Source of the DNA: Chitinophaga filiformis
GTDB taxonomy: Bacteria; Bacteroidota; Bacteroidia; Chitinophagales; Chitinophagaceae
NCBI RefSeq assembly: GCF_021646545.1
Contig: NZ_JAKIRP010000009.1
Span: 186,001 to 250,000 of the forward strand
Length of the DNA: 64,000 nucleotides
Direction of reading: 5' to 3'
Notes under the pieces: generated by a model
Told to the model about the DNA's origin: nothing
Seen by the model: the letters and a program-made list of their open reading frames with translations, nothing else
Databases searched by the model: none
Position numbers and translations under genes: made by a program
In this document: positions 43,196 through 52,413 of the stretch, one piece after another
Layout: every line of letters starts with the position of its first letter
Position numbering within the stretch: position 1 is the stretch's first letter

Positions 43196-44011
43196 TTAAC
43201 GTATCTGTCCGCGTATTATACCGGCAGGCCACATAGTGGAGTGGGCGTTTACATACAATGCTTCTGTGCGCACAGTGTTGGCATTAGCTTCGTCCAACTG
43301 CGTCAATTTGGACATTCCGAAGTCAGCCTCTGTAGCACAGAGTGTTACGAGCACGTCTCCATTAGCACCGGCCGCACCACGGTGAATGTGTGCCATGGTG
43401 AGGGCATCGCCTACGGGGACGTTCGTTACTGTTACCTTTGAATATAACCTCCTGTCGTCGGTAAGACGGAGCAATGCGATGCCAGTGGCAGTGGTTACTA
43501 CCGGAGGTACCTCGTTCGCGCCAGACAAATTGATGGTTTCTGCCAACACGAGGTCGGTGTTTACCGGACCGCGCACCAGGCCTCCCGGATTTTGAGTGGA
43601 GTGCACGTTGAAATAAATGTCGTTACTGGCATTCTTCAGACTATCTGCCAGGGATTGCCGCAACGTGAGCGTGCCACTGCTGGTAGTGCCTGTCCAGGAT
43701 GGGAACGGAAGAATGACGGGCCCGTTGGTTACGGGATCGCCCGCATGGAAGTGAGCGGCGGTAAGTGCGTCGCCGGAAGTCAGGTTGTCTACATCGAACG
43801 AGTATTCAAGCGTATTGTTGGCTCTAAGTCGCATCGTCAATAGACCTGTTTCTGCTCTGCCCTCAGGTGCCGGGTTCTCCATCTTAGCGCTGAGTGGGAT
43901 CTCGAACTCCAGTACGATGTTGTTATTATCATCGTCGTCCTTACAGGAAGAGATGGATGTAAGACCAGCCAGAGCAAGAGCGGTCATGGCAAATACATGT
44001 TTGTTTTTCAT
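43196..44011 (-). CDS. Lipoprotein with two CHRD domains
   Basis: 271 residues from the ATG at 44011 (MKNKHVFAMTALALAGLTSISSCKDDDD), a lipoprotein signal with acidic residues after the Cys, which in Bacteroidota often marks surface-exposed lipoproteins. Two CHRD domains follow: about 38-150 (LSAKMENPAPEG...AAHFHAGDP...VHSTQNPGGLVRG) and about 158-271 (LSGANEVPPV...MAHIHRGAAG...NAHSTMWPAGIIRGQI). CHRD domains occur in chordin; bacterial function is unknown, perhaps binding metals or sugars. The in-frame upstream stretch to 44119 is not needed. Confidence 0.88.
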   Translation of the reverse strand: MKNKHVFAMTALALAGLTSISSCKDDDDNNNIVLEFEIPLSAKMENPAPEGRAETGLLTMRLRANNTLEYSFDVDNLTSGDALTAAHFHAGDPVTNGPVILPFPSWTGTTSSGTLTLRQSLADSLKNASNDIYFNVHSTQNPGGLVRGPVNTDLVLAETINLSGANEVPPVVTTATGIALLRLTDDRRLYSKVTVTNVPVGDALTMAHIHRGAAGANGDVLVTLCATEADFGMSKLTQLDEANANTVRTEALYVNAHSTMWPAGIIRGQIR

Positions 44012-44127
44012 AACGAGAATGATTTTGTTCACTGTATTATTACAACGATCAGCGTAATTTGTTTGTCTCGGTATTGACATAAGATATGAGCGAATGCCAG
44101 ACAGATTGCCAGGACACATTTATATCA

Positions 44128-44165
44128 GATGGGGTCGTTACTTCGGAAAGTAACGACCCCATCTA
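44128..44165 (-). terminator. Strong terminator with 17-bp perfect stem
   Basis: AGATGGGGTCGTTACTT / AAGTAACGACCCCATCT around a 4-base loop, 19 bp past the GH127 stop. It would also work on the other strand; here only minus-strand genes flank it. The T-run is weak, but the stem is very stable. Confidence 0.75.
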
Positions 44166-44184
44166 GTGTTTTGACATCAAAGGA

Positions 44185-47100
44185 CTATTTTAACTTAACA
44201 TCCAGGTACACTGAGTGACGTCCGTATGTTTCATAAAATGGTTTAAATACCACATCATCGATCGTAAATTGTAGCTGCTGAGGATCCCCTTTAATCGACT
44301 TACCTATATCTTTCGCATCCAGCGTTATCTTACGCCATTCTTTTCTTGCTTCAGGTTCCTGAGCGGCCAGTAATATTGGTCCATAGAAAAGACTGGCTAT
44401 GTTCTCCTGATCCATCACGGGTTCCAGGTGGAACCGGAAGGGCATTTTTAATTCGATAATGTCGCCATCTTTCCAACTGCGGCTTATTTTAAGATAGCTG
44501 CCTGGTTTAGCCGGGAGCGTGTGTTCTTTACCGTTGATCTTTACAAAGAAACCTTTGGTAGCCCAGGCTGGTACCCGCACATTGATATCAAATTCTCCAC
44601 TACCCTTTATAGTGAGACGTGTATTGTCTTCCTTTGGAAAATTGGTTGTCTGCTCTACTGTTATCTGACGTTCTTTCCATTGCAGCGTTGAGGGTATATA
44701 GAGATTGACATAAAGGGCTTTGTCATCCTTGCTTTTAAAGTAAATTGAATTTTGCAGCTTGGTATTACTTTCTATTGCGGTACCATTACAGCATGTGAAG
44801 CCTGTCATATCCGGATTGCCAAATTGTTTGATAGACCCTGGCCGGAGTGGTACGTGGTAGGTATTGGCAGGGTTATCTTTGGCTACAGAAGCGAGAATAT
44901 GGTTATACAACGCGCGCTCGTAATAGTCCATAAACTCTGCCCGCTGGTCATAGAGGAACAGATCACTGGTCAGTTTCAGCATATTGTATGTGGCGCAGGT
45001 TTCATTCTGTCCGCCCGAAGAGAAGCCGTTTTCATACAACGTTGCCGGCTGACTGATAAAGCACTCTGCATTGGCAGGATTACGGGCGCCGGCAACGCCT
45101 CCGATGCTGTACATATAATCATTGACAGCCTTGTACCAGAAGTTGTCGGCAATTTTGTAATATTCAGGATTATTGGATGCACGGTACATTTCGATGCTTC
45201 CCACAATTTGTGGTATATGTTGATTGGCATGCAGACCACGGAAGATATCTACATTTTTGGCCAGCCCATGAGAATGCGCAGTATCGCCAAAGAACACTCT
45301 GATATTATCAAACAACTGCGCTGTTTTCAGGTATTTTTGTTCGCCGGTAAGCCGGTACAGACGGGCCATTGCTTCATTCATACCTCCATATTCTCCGGCA
45401 ATGTAGGTATTCCACATCTTTATGAGTGTATCCTTTGGCAGGCGGCTTAATCGGGCATATACCCAATCACTCATGCCGGTAGCTATTTCAAGGGCCTTTT
45501 TATTACCGCTCACTTCATATACGTCCATCAAGCCGGCCAGAATTTTATGTAGGGTATAATACGGCGCCCACACCTGCGTTTTCTGTCCGCCGTACTTAGC
45601 TCCATGTTCTAACATGATAAACTGATCCGGAGGGTAAGCGCTGATAAAACCTTTTCCCCAGTTCCAGTAATCGGTACGGATGCCCTCATCGCTCAGATCT
45701 GAATCATAATTTGATTTGCCCGGACCATGTGGCACAGCCGACGGATCAGACACATATGTGGCGCCTGCTTCTTTTGGGTTTCCGGACAATTGCGATAACT
45801 GGTAGAGAGTGTTTATCATATACTCCATTTTTCCGGAGAAATTGGCCTGAAGTGCTTTGTCATATCCTGTGCTGGCATAGGCTTGTGCAATTGCTGTAAG
45901 ATAGTGGCCTGTAGCATGCCCCCGCAATTTAGTGTCTTTACTGTCCCAGACATCCAGCGGCTTTGCGTCTTCAGGTTGTTGCTGACCAAAAGCATGACGG
46001 AACATGTAGAGAAAGGAGTTAGGATCGGTTGTAGCTAACGTTCTGATAAACTTGTCGCGATTTTCGATGAATTGGGTTGCGTGACCATGAGCGTCGGTTT
46101 TTAGAGAAACCTGGCCCAGATCAAACGTTGCCAGCTTTAAATCTGGCGTAGGTGATTTGCCGGTGTTTTTTACTGTGACGAATGCCTTGGGCTGGAAATT
46201 CGTTCCCGCAACACGTCCTGTGACGGTATAGCGTCCGGGATTAAGAACAGCGTTGTTGTCGACAGGAGATGGCCACAGTACACGTACTTTGGGGCCTTTT
46301 ATACCATGCTGGTAAGTTCCCTGGACATAGCCTGGTAATCGGGGCAAATTTCCTACCGCTGTTTCCACTTCCACATCGGATACATGCACTAAATAGGTAT
46401 TATACAGCTGTGCTTCGGTGGGGGAGAAACGAGGAAGATCATCTTCGCGCTTGCCTGTTGTATTTACAGACCCTTCATTAATGCCTCTCTGGGAGTTGTT
46501 ATAAATTCCGGCAATCTGTCTGTTGCTGAGGGCTACGCGGTAAATACGGAAATCATGTAGCATGGCATTGAGACAGGGATCTCCCGCTGATAACGACTTC
46601 CCTATATAAAGCTGCCTTTTCGCTGCCGGCTGACTGAATACTGCTGTTAGTTCCGACGGTATATCTTTCGTTTGACCAACTGGTTTACTATCGACATAGG
46701 TGATCATAGATTTTGAAGGCACATCTATCACGATGGCCAGATGCACCCACTTGTTCATTTCAATAGCCGGGGCAACCGCTCCTTTTTTGTTACTTTTTTC
46801 CGCTGTTATCAAGGCCTGGTAACCTTCCTGGGTATTCGTTCCGGCAGGAGCAGCAAAAAAATGTTTGCCGGCATCCTCTCCGAAGTCAAAAAAACGTTGG
46901 CCAGGCTGTTTTGAGCGCAGGTATATCCATCCTGATATACTGAGCGATTCCAGGTCTGATAGTGCTTCTCCGGGAATCGTAACAAAGGCGTTGCTGGTGC
47001 CCGGGAGTGACAAAACCTTCCCAAAACGGTCGTCACTGACAAATTTGACTTCATCGCCCTGCGATTTGGCGTGCAGATTATTTCGTGACCAGTCTTTAAG

Positions 47101-47253
47101 ATCTCCGTTAAAAACATAACGTGCGATCATTTCCGTTTCCCCGATTCCATCCAGTATCTGGTCTTGTGCCCAGGCGGTGTTTATACCCTCGATTAGAACG
47201 GCCATAAACAAGGTGACACGCACGAATACTTTGTATAATTTCATATTTAGCAT
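44185..47253 (-). CDS. GH127 beta-L-arabinofuranosidase with LamG-like and Ig-like modules
   Basis: 1022 residues. Signal peptide ends near residue 29 (NTAWAQ). Residues about 35-245 are a concanavalin/LamG-like module (YVFNGDLKDWSRNNLHA, GWIYLRSKQPG, ALSNRQIAGIYNN). A bacterial Ig-like group 4 module is at about 320-360 (VRVLWPSPVDNNAVLNPGRYTVTG). The (alpha/alpha)6 catalytic domain follows (formerly DUF1680): RGHATGHYLTAI, GGMNEAMARLYRLTG, the Glu-Cys pair NETCATYNMLKL (about 750) and TCCNGTAIESN (about 820), which in GH127 coordinate zinc and supply the Cys nucleophile. Removal of arabinofuranosyl units from glycans is expected. Either the ATG at 47253 or 47244 could start it. Confidence 0.88.
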   Translation of the reverse strand: MLNMKLYKVFVRVTLFMAVLIEGINTAWAQDQILDGIGETEMIARYVFNGDLKDWSRNNLHAKSQGDEVKFVSDDRFGKVLSLPGTSNAFVTIPGEALSDLESLSISGWIYLRSKQPGQRFFDFGEDAGKHFFAAPAGTNTQEGYQALITAEKSNKKGAVAPAIEMNKWVHLAIVIDVPSKSMITYVDSKPVGQTKDIPSELTAVFSQPAAKRQLYIGKSLSAGDPCLNAMLHDFRIYRVALSNRQIAGIYNNSQRGINEGSVNTTGKREDDLPRFSPTEAQLYNTYLVHVSDVEVETAVGNLPRLPGYVQGTYQHGIKGPKVRVLWPSPVDNNAVLNPGRYTVTGRVAGTNFQPKAFVTVKNTGKSPTPDLKLATFDLGQVSLKTDAHGHATQFIENRDKFIRTLATTDPNSFLYMFRHAFGQQQPEDAKPLDVWDSKDTKLRGHATGHYLTAIAQAYASTGYDKALQANFSGKMEYMINTLYQLSQLSGNPKEAGATYVSDPSAVPHGPGKSNYDSDLSDEGIRTDYWNWGKGFISAYPPDQFIMLEHGAKYGGQKTQVWAPYYTLHKILAGLMDVYEVSGNKKALEIATGMSDWVYARLSRLPKDTLIKMWNTYIAGEYGGMNEAMARLYRLTGEQKYLKTAQLFDNIRVFFGDTAHSHGLAKNVDIFRGLHANQHIPQIVGSIEMYRASNNPEYYKIADNFWYKAVNDYMYSIGGVAGARNPANAECFISQPATLYENGFSSGGQNETCATYNMLKLTSDLFLYDQRAEFMDYYERALYNHILASVAKDNPANTYHVPLRPGSIKQFGNPDMTGFTCCNGTAIESNTKLQNSIYFKSKDDKALYVNLYIPSTLQWKERQITVEQTTNFPKEDNTRLTIKGSGEFDINVRVPAWATKGFFVKINGKEHTLPAKPGSYLKISRSWKDGDIIELKMPFRFHLEPVMDQENIASLFYGPILLAAQEPEARKEWRKITLDAKDIGKSIKGDPQQLQFTIDDVVFKPFYETYGRHSVYLDVKLK

Positions 47254-47429
47254 GATTTTCCTCAGATAACCTTATATCTATCTATTTATACACCACATTT
47301 TTAGTGGATAGAGGTGTATCAATCAACGTGTTGAGATAGATAATTAGTTATCTGATAGTTCTCTATGAAACTATGAAGAATCCGTACATGCACATAAGTT
47401 TATTTTAGCTGATAATCAAATGATATTAA

Positions 47430-49724
47430 CTAGTTTCCTGTCGGAGGCGTTGTGCTTCCCCATTTTTCATTTGGAACATTTCCCATTTTCATTAGCAGCC
47501 TGCCGCCTTTCATCAGTTCATCCCGGTACAGCCAGGCATTGTTAAGCGGCTTTCCGTTAAAGCTGGCTTCCTGTACATAAATATTTTCCTTACTGTTGTT
47601 TTGTGTAATGATGCTAAGTGTGCTGCCATTGCCTAGTTGAATGTCTGCCCTGTCAAACAGCGGGCTGCCCAGTTGGATAACGGGCCGCAAGTCGGTCAGT
47701 CCTTTGACGTCAAACAGCCCTAACGATGCCATTACATACCAGGAGCCAAGCTGCCCCTGATCTTCGTCCTGCCCATACCCGTAACCATGGATGCTGTCTG
47801 TTCCATAGAACTCATTGCAGATGGCGCGGGTCCATTTCTGGGTGAGCCAGGGTTTGCCGGAATAGTTAAACAACCAGCTGGCATGCAGATTGGGCTGGTT
47901 ACCATGGTTGTAGCTTGCTTTTATGCCAGCAAATGCATCAATTGTTTTTCCTCCTCCGAAACTGTTTTGGCGGGCGGTATTAAAGATGTTGTCCAGCCTT
48001 GCGTTAAATTCGTCTTTACCCATTGCGGCGATAAGGCCGGCAGGGTTGTGAGGTACATAAAAAGTGTACTGGACGGCGTTCCCTTCCTGGAAGCCACGCC
48101 AGGGCTCTAACGGATCAAATTTGCCAATAAACTTACCATCGGCGGTTTTAGGGCGTATTAGTTTCAGTTCGGGGTCGAAAAGCATTTTCCAGCCATTGGA
48201 TCTGCCCATAAAAAAATCATAATCGGCCAGTTTTCCCATTGCCTTTGCCATTTGTGCAGTAGCAAAAGCGCTGTAACTGTACTCAAGGGTATGTGATGCT
48301 GAGAAACGTGACCCGGTGGAATCTGTTTTATCTTCTTCAAGGAAGGGCGAATAACCATACCTGATAAAAGCTTCTACGTCGAGTTTTCCGGACCCTACTG
48401 GTCTGTTTGTCCCTTTGGTTTCGTTTTCCCTGATGGCTTTGTACGCCAGTGCTGTATCGTAGTCGCGAATGCCGCATTGGTAGGCAGCGGCTATTGCCAG
48501 TCCGACAAAGTTGGTACCCACGCCAGACGTAAAATGGCCATTTGAGACGCCGTCGGCAAACCAGCCCCGTTTCTGGTAGATGTCGAGTTGCGTGCGGACA
48601 TAGTTGTTATAATGTTCCGGATAGGCGAGTGCCCAGAGCTGCGTGAGGTTCCAAAATGCGCCCCAGATAGCGTCTGTGTTATACAGATTGGGTTGTCCTA
48701 TATCGTTAATAATGCCGCGGCCCAGAAGTGCATGATACAGTCCGGTGTAGAACTTTTTTTTATCCTGCGGGTCTTTGCCGTTTACAGACAGCTTGCTCAA
48801 TTCACGCTGCCAGATCTCTTGTGCGCGTTTTTTAGCCTTGCTGAAGTCAAGGCCCGCAGCTTCGGCTTCCAGGTTTCTCTTCGCGTTTAGCACAGAAGTA
48901 TAAGAGAGTCCGATTTTCAATTCGACGGTTTCCTGACTTGCCGTGGCGAATTCGAGGAACAGGCCGGCGCCTTTGCCTTTACTTTCAGTTGTATTTTCTT
49001 TTGCGCCGCTCATATTGAATGCTCCAACAGATGCCGGCTTCTTACTGATCTCGCCATAGAAATACATGGATATCCTGCCTTGTGGGTCATATTTTCTGAT
49101 ATACGCCGGATAAGTGGTTACAAAGCCTTCAAAATGCGTTTCATCAGTCATGCGTACGGCTGCATCCTGCACCTCGCCACTTTCTCCCTGCTTGTTGCCA
49201 ATATCAAGTATGATCCTGGATTCTGAAGTGGCGGGAAAGGTATATCTGTGGAAACCTACCCGCTCCGTTGCCGTCAGCTCGGCAGTGATGTTGTAGTCGT
49301 CAAGTTTCACTTTGTAGTATCCAGGCTGGGCAACTTCGTTTTTATGGTCAAAAAGGGAGCGATAGCCGTTTTTAAGCCCTTTTTCAGCGTCTGCCAATTC
49401 TCCTGGTGTCAACAGTCGCTTGCCTGTTGCGGGCATAACGACCACACCGCCTACCTGCCATTCATGAAAATGGGCAAATCCTTCTATTGATCTGTGTCTT
49501 GTATCATAACCTACGGCTTCCCAGCCGCTGGGATTGCCGTAATGCCCGTTTGTGGAAGGAGCCAGTTTTGCCATGCCGTGTGGCAATGCGGCGGGGGTAT
49601 AAAAGAACCAGCGGCTGTGGGCTGTCCCAATACCAGGATCGGCATATTGCAGCACATTTTCGCGCTGACTTACACACGAACAAAGGAAGGTTGAGACTAT
49701 TAGAATGTATATATGTTTGTACAT
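47430..49724 (-). CDS. GH92 alpha-mannosidase, lipoprotein
   Basis: 764 residues from the ATG at 49724 (MYKHIYILIVSTFLCSC), giving a lipobox; an ATG at 49745 would add seven residues that lie inside an inverted repeat. The beta-sandwich N-domain has YADPGIGTAHSRWFFYTPAALPHGMAKLAPS. The helical catalytic domain carries the GH92 hallmarks YHALLGRGI, NLTQLWALAYPE, HNPAGLIAAMG, HGNQPNLHASWLFN and GYGQDEDQGQLGSWYVM (about 650-665). GH92 enzymes are calcium-dependent exo-alpha-mannosidases. It is 176 bp upstream of the GH127 gene on the same strand, so a shared glycan-degradation unit is likely. Confidence 0.9.
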   Translation of the reverse strand: MYKHIYILIVSTFLCSCVSQRENVLQYADPGIGTAHSRWFFYTPAALPHGMAKLAPSTNGHYGNPSGWEAVGYDTRHRSIEGFAHFHEWQVGGVVVMPATGKRLLTPGELADAEKGLKNGYRSLFDHKNEVAQPGYYKVKLDDYNITAELTATERVGFHRYTFPATSESRIILDIGNKQGESGEVQDAAVRMTDETHFEGFVTTYPAYIRKYDPQGRISMYFYGEISKKPASVGAFNMSGAKENTTESKGKGAGLFLEFATASQETVELKIGLSYTSVLNAKRNLEAEAAGLDFSKAKKRAQEIWQRELSKLSVNGKDPQDKKKFYTGLYHALLGRGIINDIGQPNLYNTDAIWGAFWNLTQLWALAYPEHYNNYVRTQLDIYQKRGWFADGVSNGHFTSGVGTNFVGLAIAAAYQCGIRDYDTALAYKAIRENETKGTNRPVGSGKLDVEAFIRYGYSPFLEEDKTDSTGSRFSASHTLEYSYSAFATAQMAKAMGKLADYDFFMGRSNGWKMLFDPELKLIRPKTADGKFIGKFDPLEPWRGFQEGNAVQYTFYVPHNPAGLIAAMGKDEFNARLDNIFNTARQNSFGGGKTIDAFAGIKASYNHGNQPNLHASWLFNYSGKPWLTQKWTRAICNEFYGTDSIHGYGYGQDEDQGQLGSWYVMASLGLFDVKGLTDLRPVIQLGSPLFDRADIQLGNGSTLSIITQNNSKENIYVQEASFNGKPLNNAWLYRDELMKGGRLLMKMGNVPNEKWGSTTPPTGN

Positions 49725-49751
49725 TTGTAGTAATTGTATGTACAAACATAT
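49711..49751 (-). promoter_or_regulatory. 14-bp perfect inverted repeat around the GH92 start codon
   Basis: ATATGTTTGTACAT (49711-49724) and ATGTACAAACATAT (49738-49751) flank a 13-base spacer. On the minus-strand mRNA one arm contains the upstream ATG (49745) and the other starts with the ATG at 49724. The folded mRNA would hide the start, or the DNA may be an operator for a dimeric regulator. Confidence 0.6.
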
Positions 49752-49831
49752 GATTTTAGAACTTAAATGTCAAGGTTAAATAGTCGGTTTTTAGTTAGAG
49801 CTCGTTGGCGATGTATCATGCATTGACCTTA

Positions 49832-50788
49832 TCAGATTTCGTGACGGAGCCCATCCTCCTTCGCACTATTCTTGTTTTTATCGTTTCTCAGGCTAAATAT
49901 TTCATTAATTCCTCTTTTGTCACCTAGCCAATCAAAGCACTTTTCGAGGTCTTCTATGATTTCGTGAGTTATGTATTTTAAATACTTTTTTCTGGTTTTC
50001 TTAAACTCAAATGAACATACAAACCGACCAAGCCCCTTCCTGGTTTTATAATTTCTGTCGGATTGTATATATGCTTCCATAATATCCTTTACCTCAAATG
50101 TTTTAAGTATATGTTCCGGCACTACCTCGTAGCTGGGATAGCCTGTCCAGAATTGATCGGTTTTACCGAATGTTTGAAGTAATGCAATAATCTGCTTTTG
50201 CTTGTCCGGAATTTCTAAGTTTAAATCGCTTATGAGTGAAGGATAATAGCTGTCATCCAGGCCGATGATTTGCTCCCAATATTTATTGAAGCACCTGGGG
50301 GATATCTCAAGCCATTTCCTTTGTGCAATGCGGTCAGCAGCCTGATTTCTTTTTTGCTCTATTCTATCAGCTAATGGCTGTGTCAGTCCTTCTTCTGCAA
50401 GGAACGTCAGTAAGTCGTCGTTTTTTGCAAGTTCAGCATCACCATTCCATTTGTAATAACGGATAGAAACATTGTGATGAAATCCGATGGTCGCTTTAAG
50501 GCTATTTTGCTTATAGAGCTCAATAGCATATGTCCCTAAGCACATACAATAAAATCCGGTGCTATTTTCATTAATTTCCATTAATTGGTGAAACATTCGG
50601 ACTTTATCTGCCTGGTTAATGGTTAACAGTATTTGGTCGGACATTGCTTTGTCATCATAGACGCCCCCGTCTTTGATAATAACCCGGTCTACATCAACAA
50701 ATAGCTCTTTTAGACCCTCATTCGAAGGTTTCGGAAGCTTGTTGCGTTCTTCTTCTGGTTTTCGATTGGTTAAGTCTAATGGCGGCAT
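49832..50788 (-). CDS. Hypothetical protein, 318 residues
   Basis: Not recognised. No signal peptide or membrane segment. The N-terminus is Pro/Glu/Lys-rich (about 1-25), followed by an alpha/beta region (VDRVIIKDGGVYDDKAMSDQILLTINQADKVRMFHQLMEI, FHHNVSIRYYKWNGD) and a Lys/Arg-rich helical C-terminus (FEFKKTRKKYLKYITHEIIEDLEKCFDWLG). The general look resembles cytosolic proteins often found as immunity or accessory genes in Bacteroidota, but nothing here proves that. It is 53 bp from the lipoprotein at 50842 on the same strand. Confidence 0.55.
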   Translation of the reverse strand: MPPLDLTNRKPEEERNKLPKPSNEGLKELFVDVDRVIIKDGGVYDDKAMSDQILLTINQADKVRMFHQLMEINENSTGFYCMCLGTYAIELYKQNSLKATIGFHHNVSIRYYKWNGDAELAKNDDLLTFLAEEGLTQPLADRIEQKRNQAADRIAQRKWLEISPRCFNKYWEQIIGLDDSYYPSLISDLNLEIPDKQKQIIALLQTFGKTDQFWTGYPSYEVVPEHILKTFEVKDIMEAYIQSDRNYKTRKGLGRFVCSFEFKKTRKKYLKYITHEIIEDLEKCFDWLGDKRGINEIFSLRNDKNKNSAKEDGLRHEI

Positions 50789-50841
50789 AATAGTATGGTG
50801 AAATGGTAGTACTTTAATTTAGAGACAAAAATGAGCCAGGT

Positions 50842-51723
50842 CTAGAACCCTATAAACCAGTCATATCCCTCTATTTTTTCGTATTCTGCTGGCATAACAC
50901 TTAATCGTCGTAAGACTTTATGATTGTCCCTATCAGGCTCATTGTTGGACACGATTATTTTTCCCGTTTTTTTGCCATTGTCATTTCTCTCATAGTAAAT
51001 ATACTCCACAGTATCAACGGCTTCTCCATTCCACCGGTATTTGTACATTTCTGTTTCGCCGGGGTGCCCGTAACAAATGCCACGGATCATGTGTTCTTTT
51101 GGTGAGAATGTTGGATTTATAAAATGAAAACCTTCGGAAAAAGAGCGCATGTCCTGTCTCAGTAAATAAACAATACTAAAGCCTTTCAGACAGCAGCCGT
51201 TGGCGCTATATCCGTTTACAACAAAGTCTTTTAAATGGTCCCCATTGACGTCGAGAATTGTATCTCCCATATGTACTACGGTCGCTAGTTCGGATGCAAG
51301 CACTTGTTGAAGGCCTTTTCCAGTTTTAAAAAAAATATTGGTGTAAATCGAGCCTCCCGCATATCTTCTGACAACCAGATGCGGGTGTTCTTTTGTGAAA
51401 AAAAGGTTGCTGCTTAAATCAACATCCACCTGTCCAGAGCTATCCGGCAGTGTCACAACATATTGCATGCTGAATGTGTCTTTTTGCTTTGCAGCAGCCA
51501 TTCTTACTGCTTCCTGCAAAACACTATCAAAACGAATGCTATCGGCCCTTTCTAGTGCTGTCAACCTGGCGCTTGATTCCCCTTGTTCTGGCTCTATTTT
51601 GGGAATGCTGGTCGTCATGCTGTCAGCTTTAACGGGAACAGACGTTTTGGTTCCGGTGGATTGTCCGCAGGATATGAAGAATACAATAATCCCGATGAAA
51701 AAGATGGAGGTAATATATTTCAT
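50842..51723 (-). CDS. Hypothetical lipoprotein
   Basis: 293 residues. Signal MKYITSIFFIGIIVFFISCGQ with a lipobox (FISC). A low-complexity linker (TGTKTSVPVKADSMTTSIPK) is followed by a beta-rich domain; DTILDVNGDHLKDFVVNGYSANGCCLKGFSIVYL (about 145-180) has the D-x-N-G-D calcium-loop pattern of FG-GAP-like repeats. No enzyme motif is visible. It lies directly upstream of the unknown gene at 49832 in the same orientation, so the two may be expressed together. Family unknown. Confidence 0.6.
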   Translation of the reverse strand: MKYITSIFFIGIIVFFISCGQSTGTKTSVPVKADSMTTSIPKIEPEQGESSARLTALERADSIRFDSVLQEAVRMAAAKQKDTFSMQYVVTLPDSSGQVDVDLSSNLFFTKEHPHLVVRRYAGGSIYTNIFFKTGKGLQQVLASELATVVHMGDTILDVNGDHLKDFVVNGYSANGCCLKGFSIVYLLRQDMRSFSEGFHFINPTFSPKEHMIRGICYGHPGETEMYKYRWNGEAVDTVEYIYYERNDNGKKTGKIIVSNNEPDRDNHKVLRRLSVMPAEYEKIEGYDWFIGF

Positions 51724-51873
51724 AAATTTAGGAGCCCTGTTGGGAAATGATTGTTTAGAGCTAACGTGACAAAGATAAGGTTTTTGGGGCTACTTAGTTT
51801 CCTGAAAACTATTGTTCTCACCTTCTTGTTACGCTCCCGACGAAAGGGGAGACGCGGGCTATTCCAGTCGCAT

Positions 51874-52413
51874 TCAATTCATCTTATAGAAGTCTGATAT
51901 GGTTTCATATCTCCAGCCTTGTGAGGGATATATCCTGAATGCACCTCCCCAAACCGTTTGCGGAGAAGAGAATACCTGCTTGATTATCGCACTGGAATTG
52001 GGGTAAGGAACTGTTTTTAAACCTTCTGATATCGGGAACCATTTTACATCTTCGATACCTGGACCCAGCTTAAGCTGCCCTTTATCCAATTTCGCGGTAT
52101 AGTAGCTGAAGATCATGGGATATGTCATATCATTCATATAATAGGTAAATAGCCCTGCCAGTTTCCGCTGTTTAATTTTGATCCCAAGTTTAGCCGCCAT
52201 GTCATCAAGGAATTCATTTATGGGTTTAACCACGGTACTATCGCCATATCCAGCACCCGGAACTTCCCAGTTACCTTTCCACTTGACCAACAGGAATTCA
52301 TTGCTGTCATTGGTAATCAATAGCTTAAATCTGTTGATGACTGTGGGTGTCTGTTGTGGCTTTGCAATGGTGCAGGCTAATATGAGGCATGTTGTAAGTA
52401 CGATTACTTTCAT
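51874..52413 (-). CDS. Secreted Nudix-fold protein with degenerate Nudix box
   Basis: 179 residues from the ATG at 52413 (MKVIVLTTCLILACTIAKPQ, signal peptide, possibly lipoprotein with LAC). Nudix-fold features are FKLLITNDSNEFLLVKWKGNWEVPGAGYGDSTVVKPINEFLDDMAAKLGI and FSYYTAKLDKGQLKLGPGIEDVKWFPISE. The Nudix box G-x5-E-x7-R-E-U-x-E-E is poorly kept (no E after GAGYG, N-E in place of R-E, D-D in place of E-E). It may be catalytically weak or inactive and is exported, both unusual for the family. The N-terminal extra residues to 52446 are not needed. Confidence 0.7.
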   Translation of the reverse strand: MKVIVLTTCLILACTIAKPQQTPTVINRFKLLITNDSNEFLLVKWKGNWEVPGAGYGDSTVVKPINEFLDDMAAKLGIKIKQRKLAGLFTYYMNDMTYPMIFSYYTAKLDKGQLKLGPGIEDVKWFPISEGLKTVPYPNSSAIIKQVFSSPQTVWGGAFRIYPSQGWRYETISDFYKMN

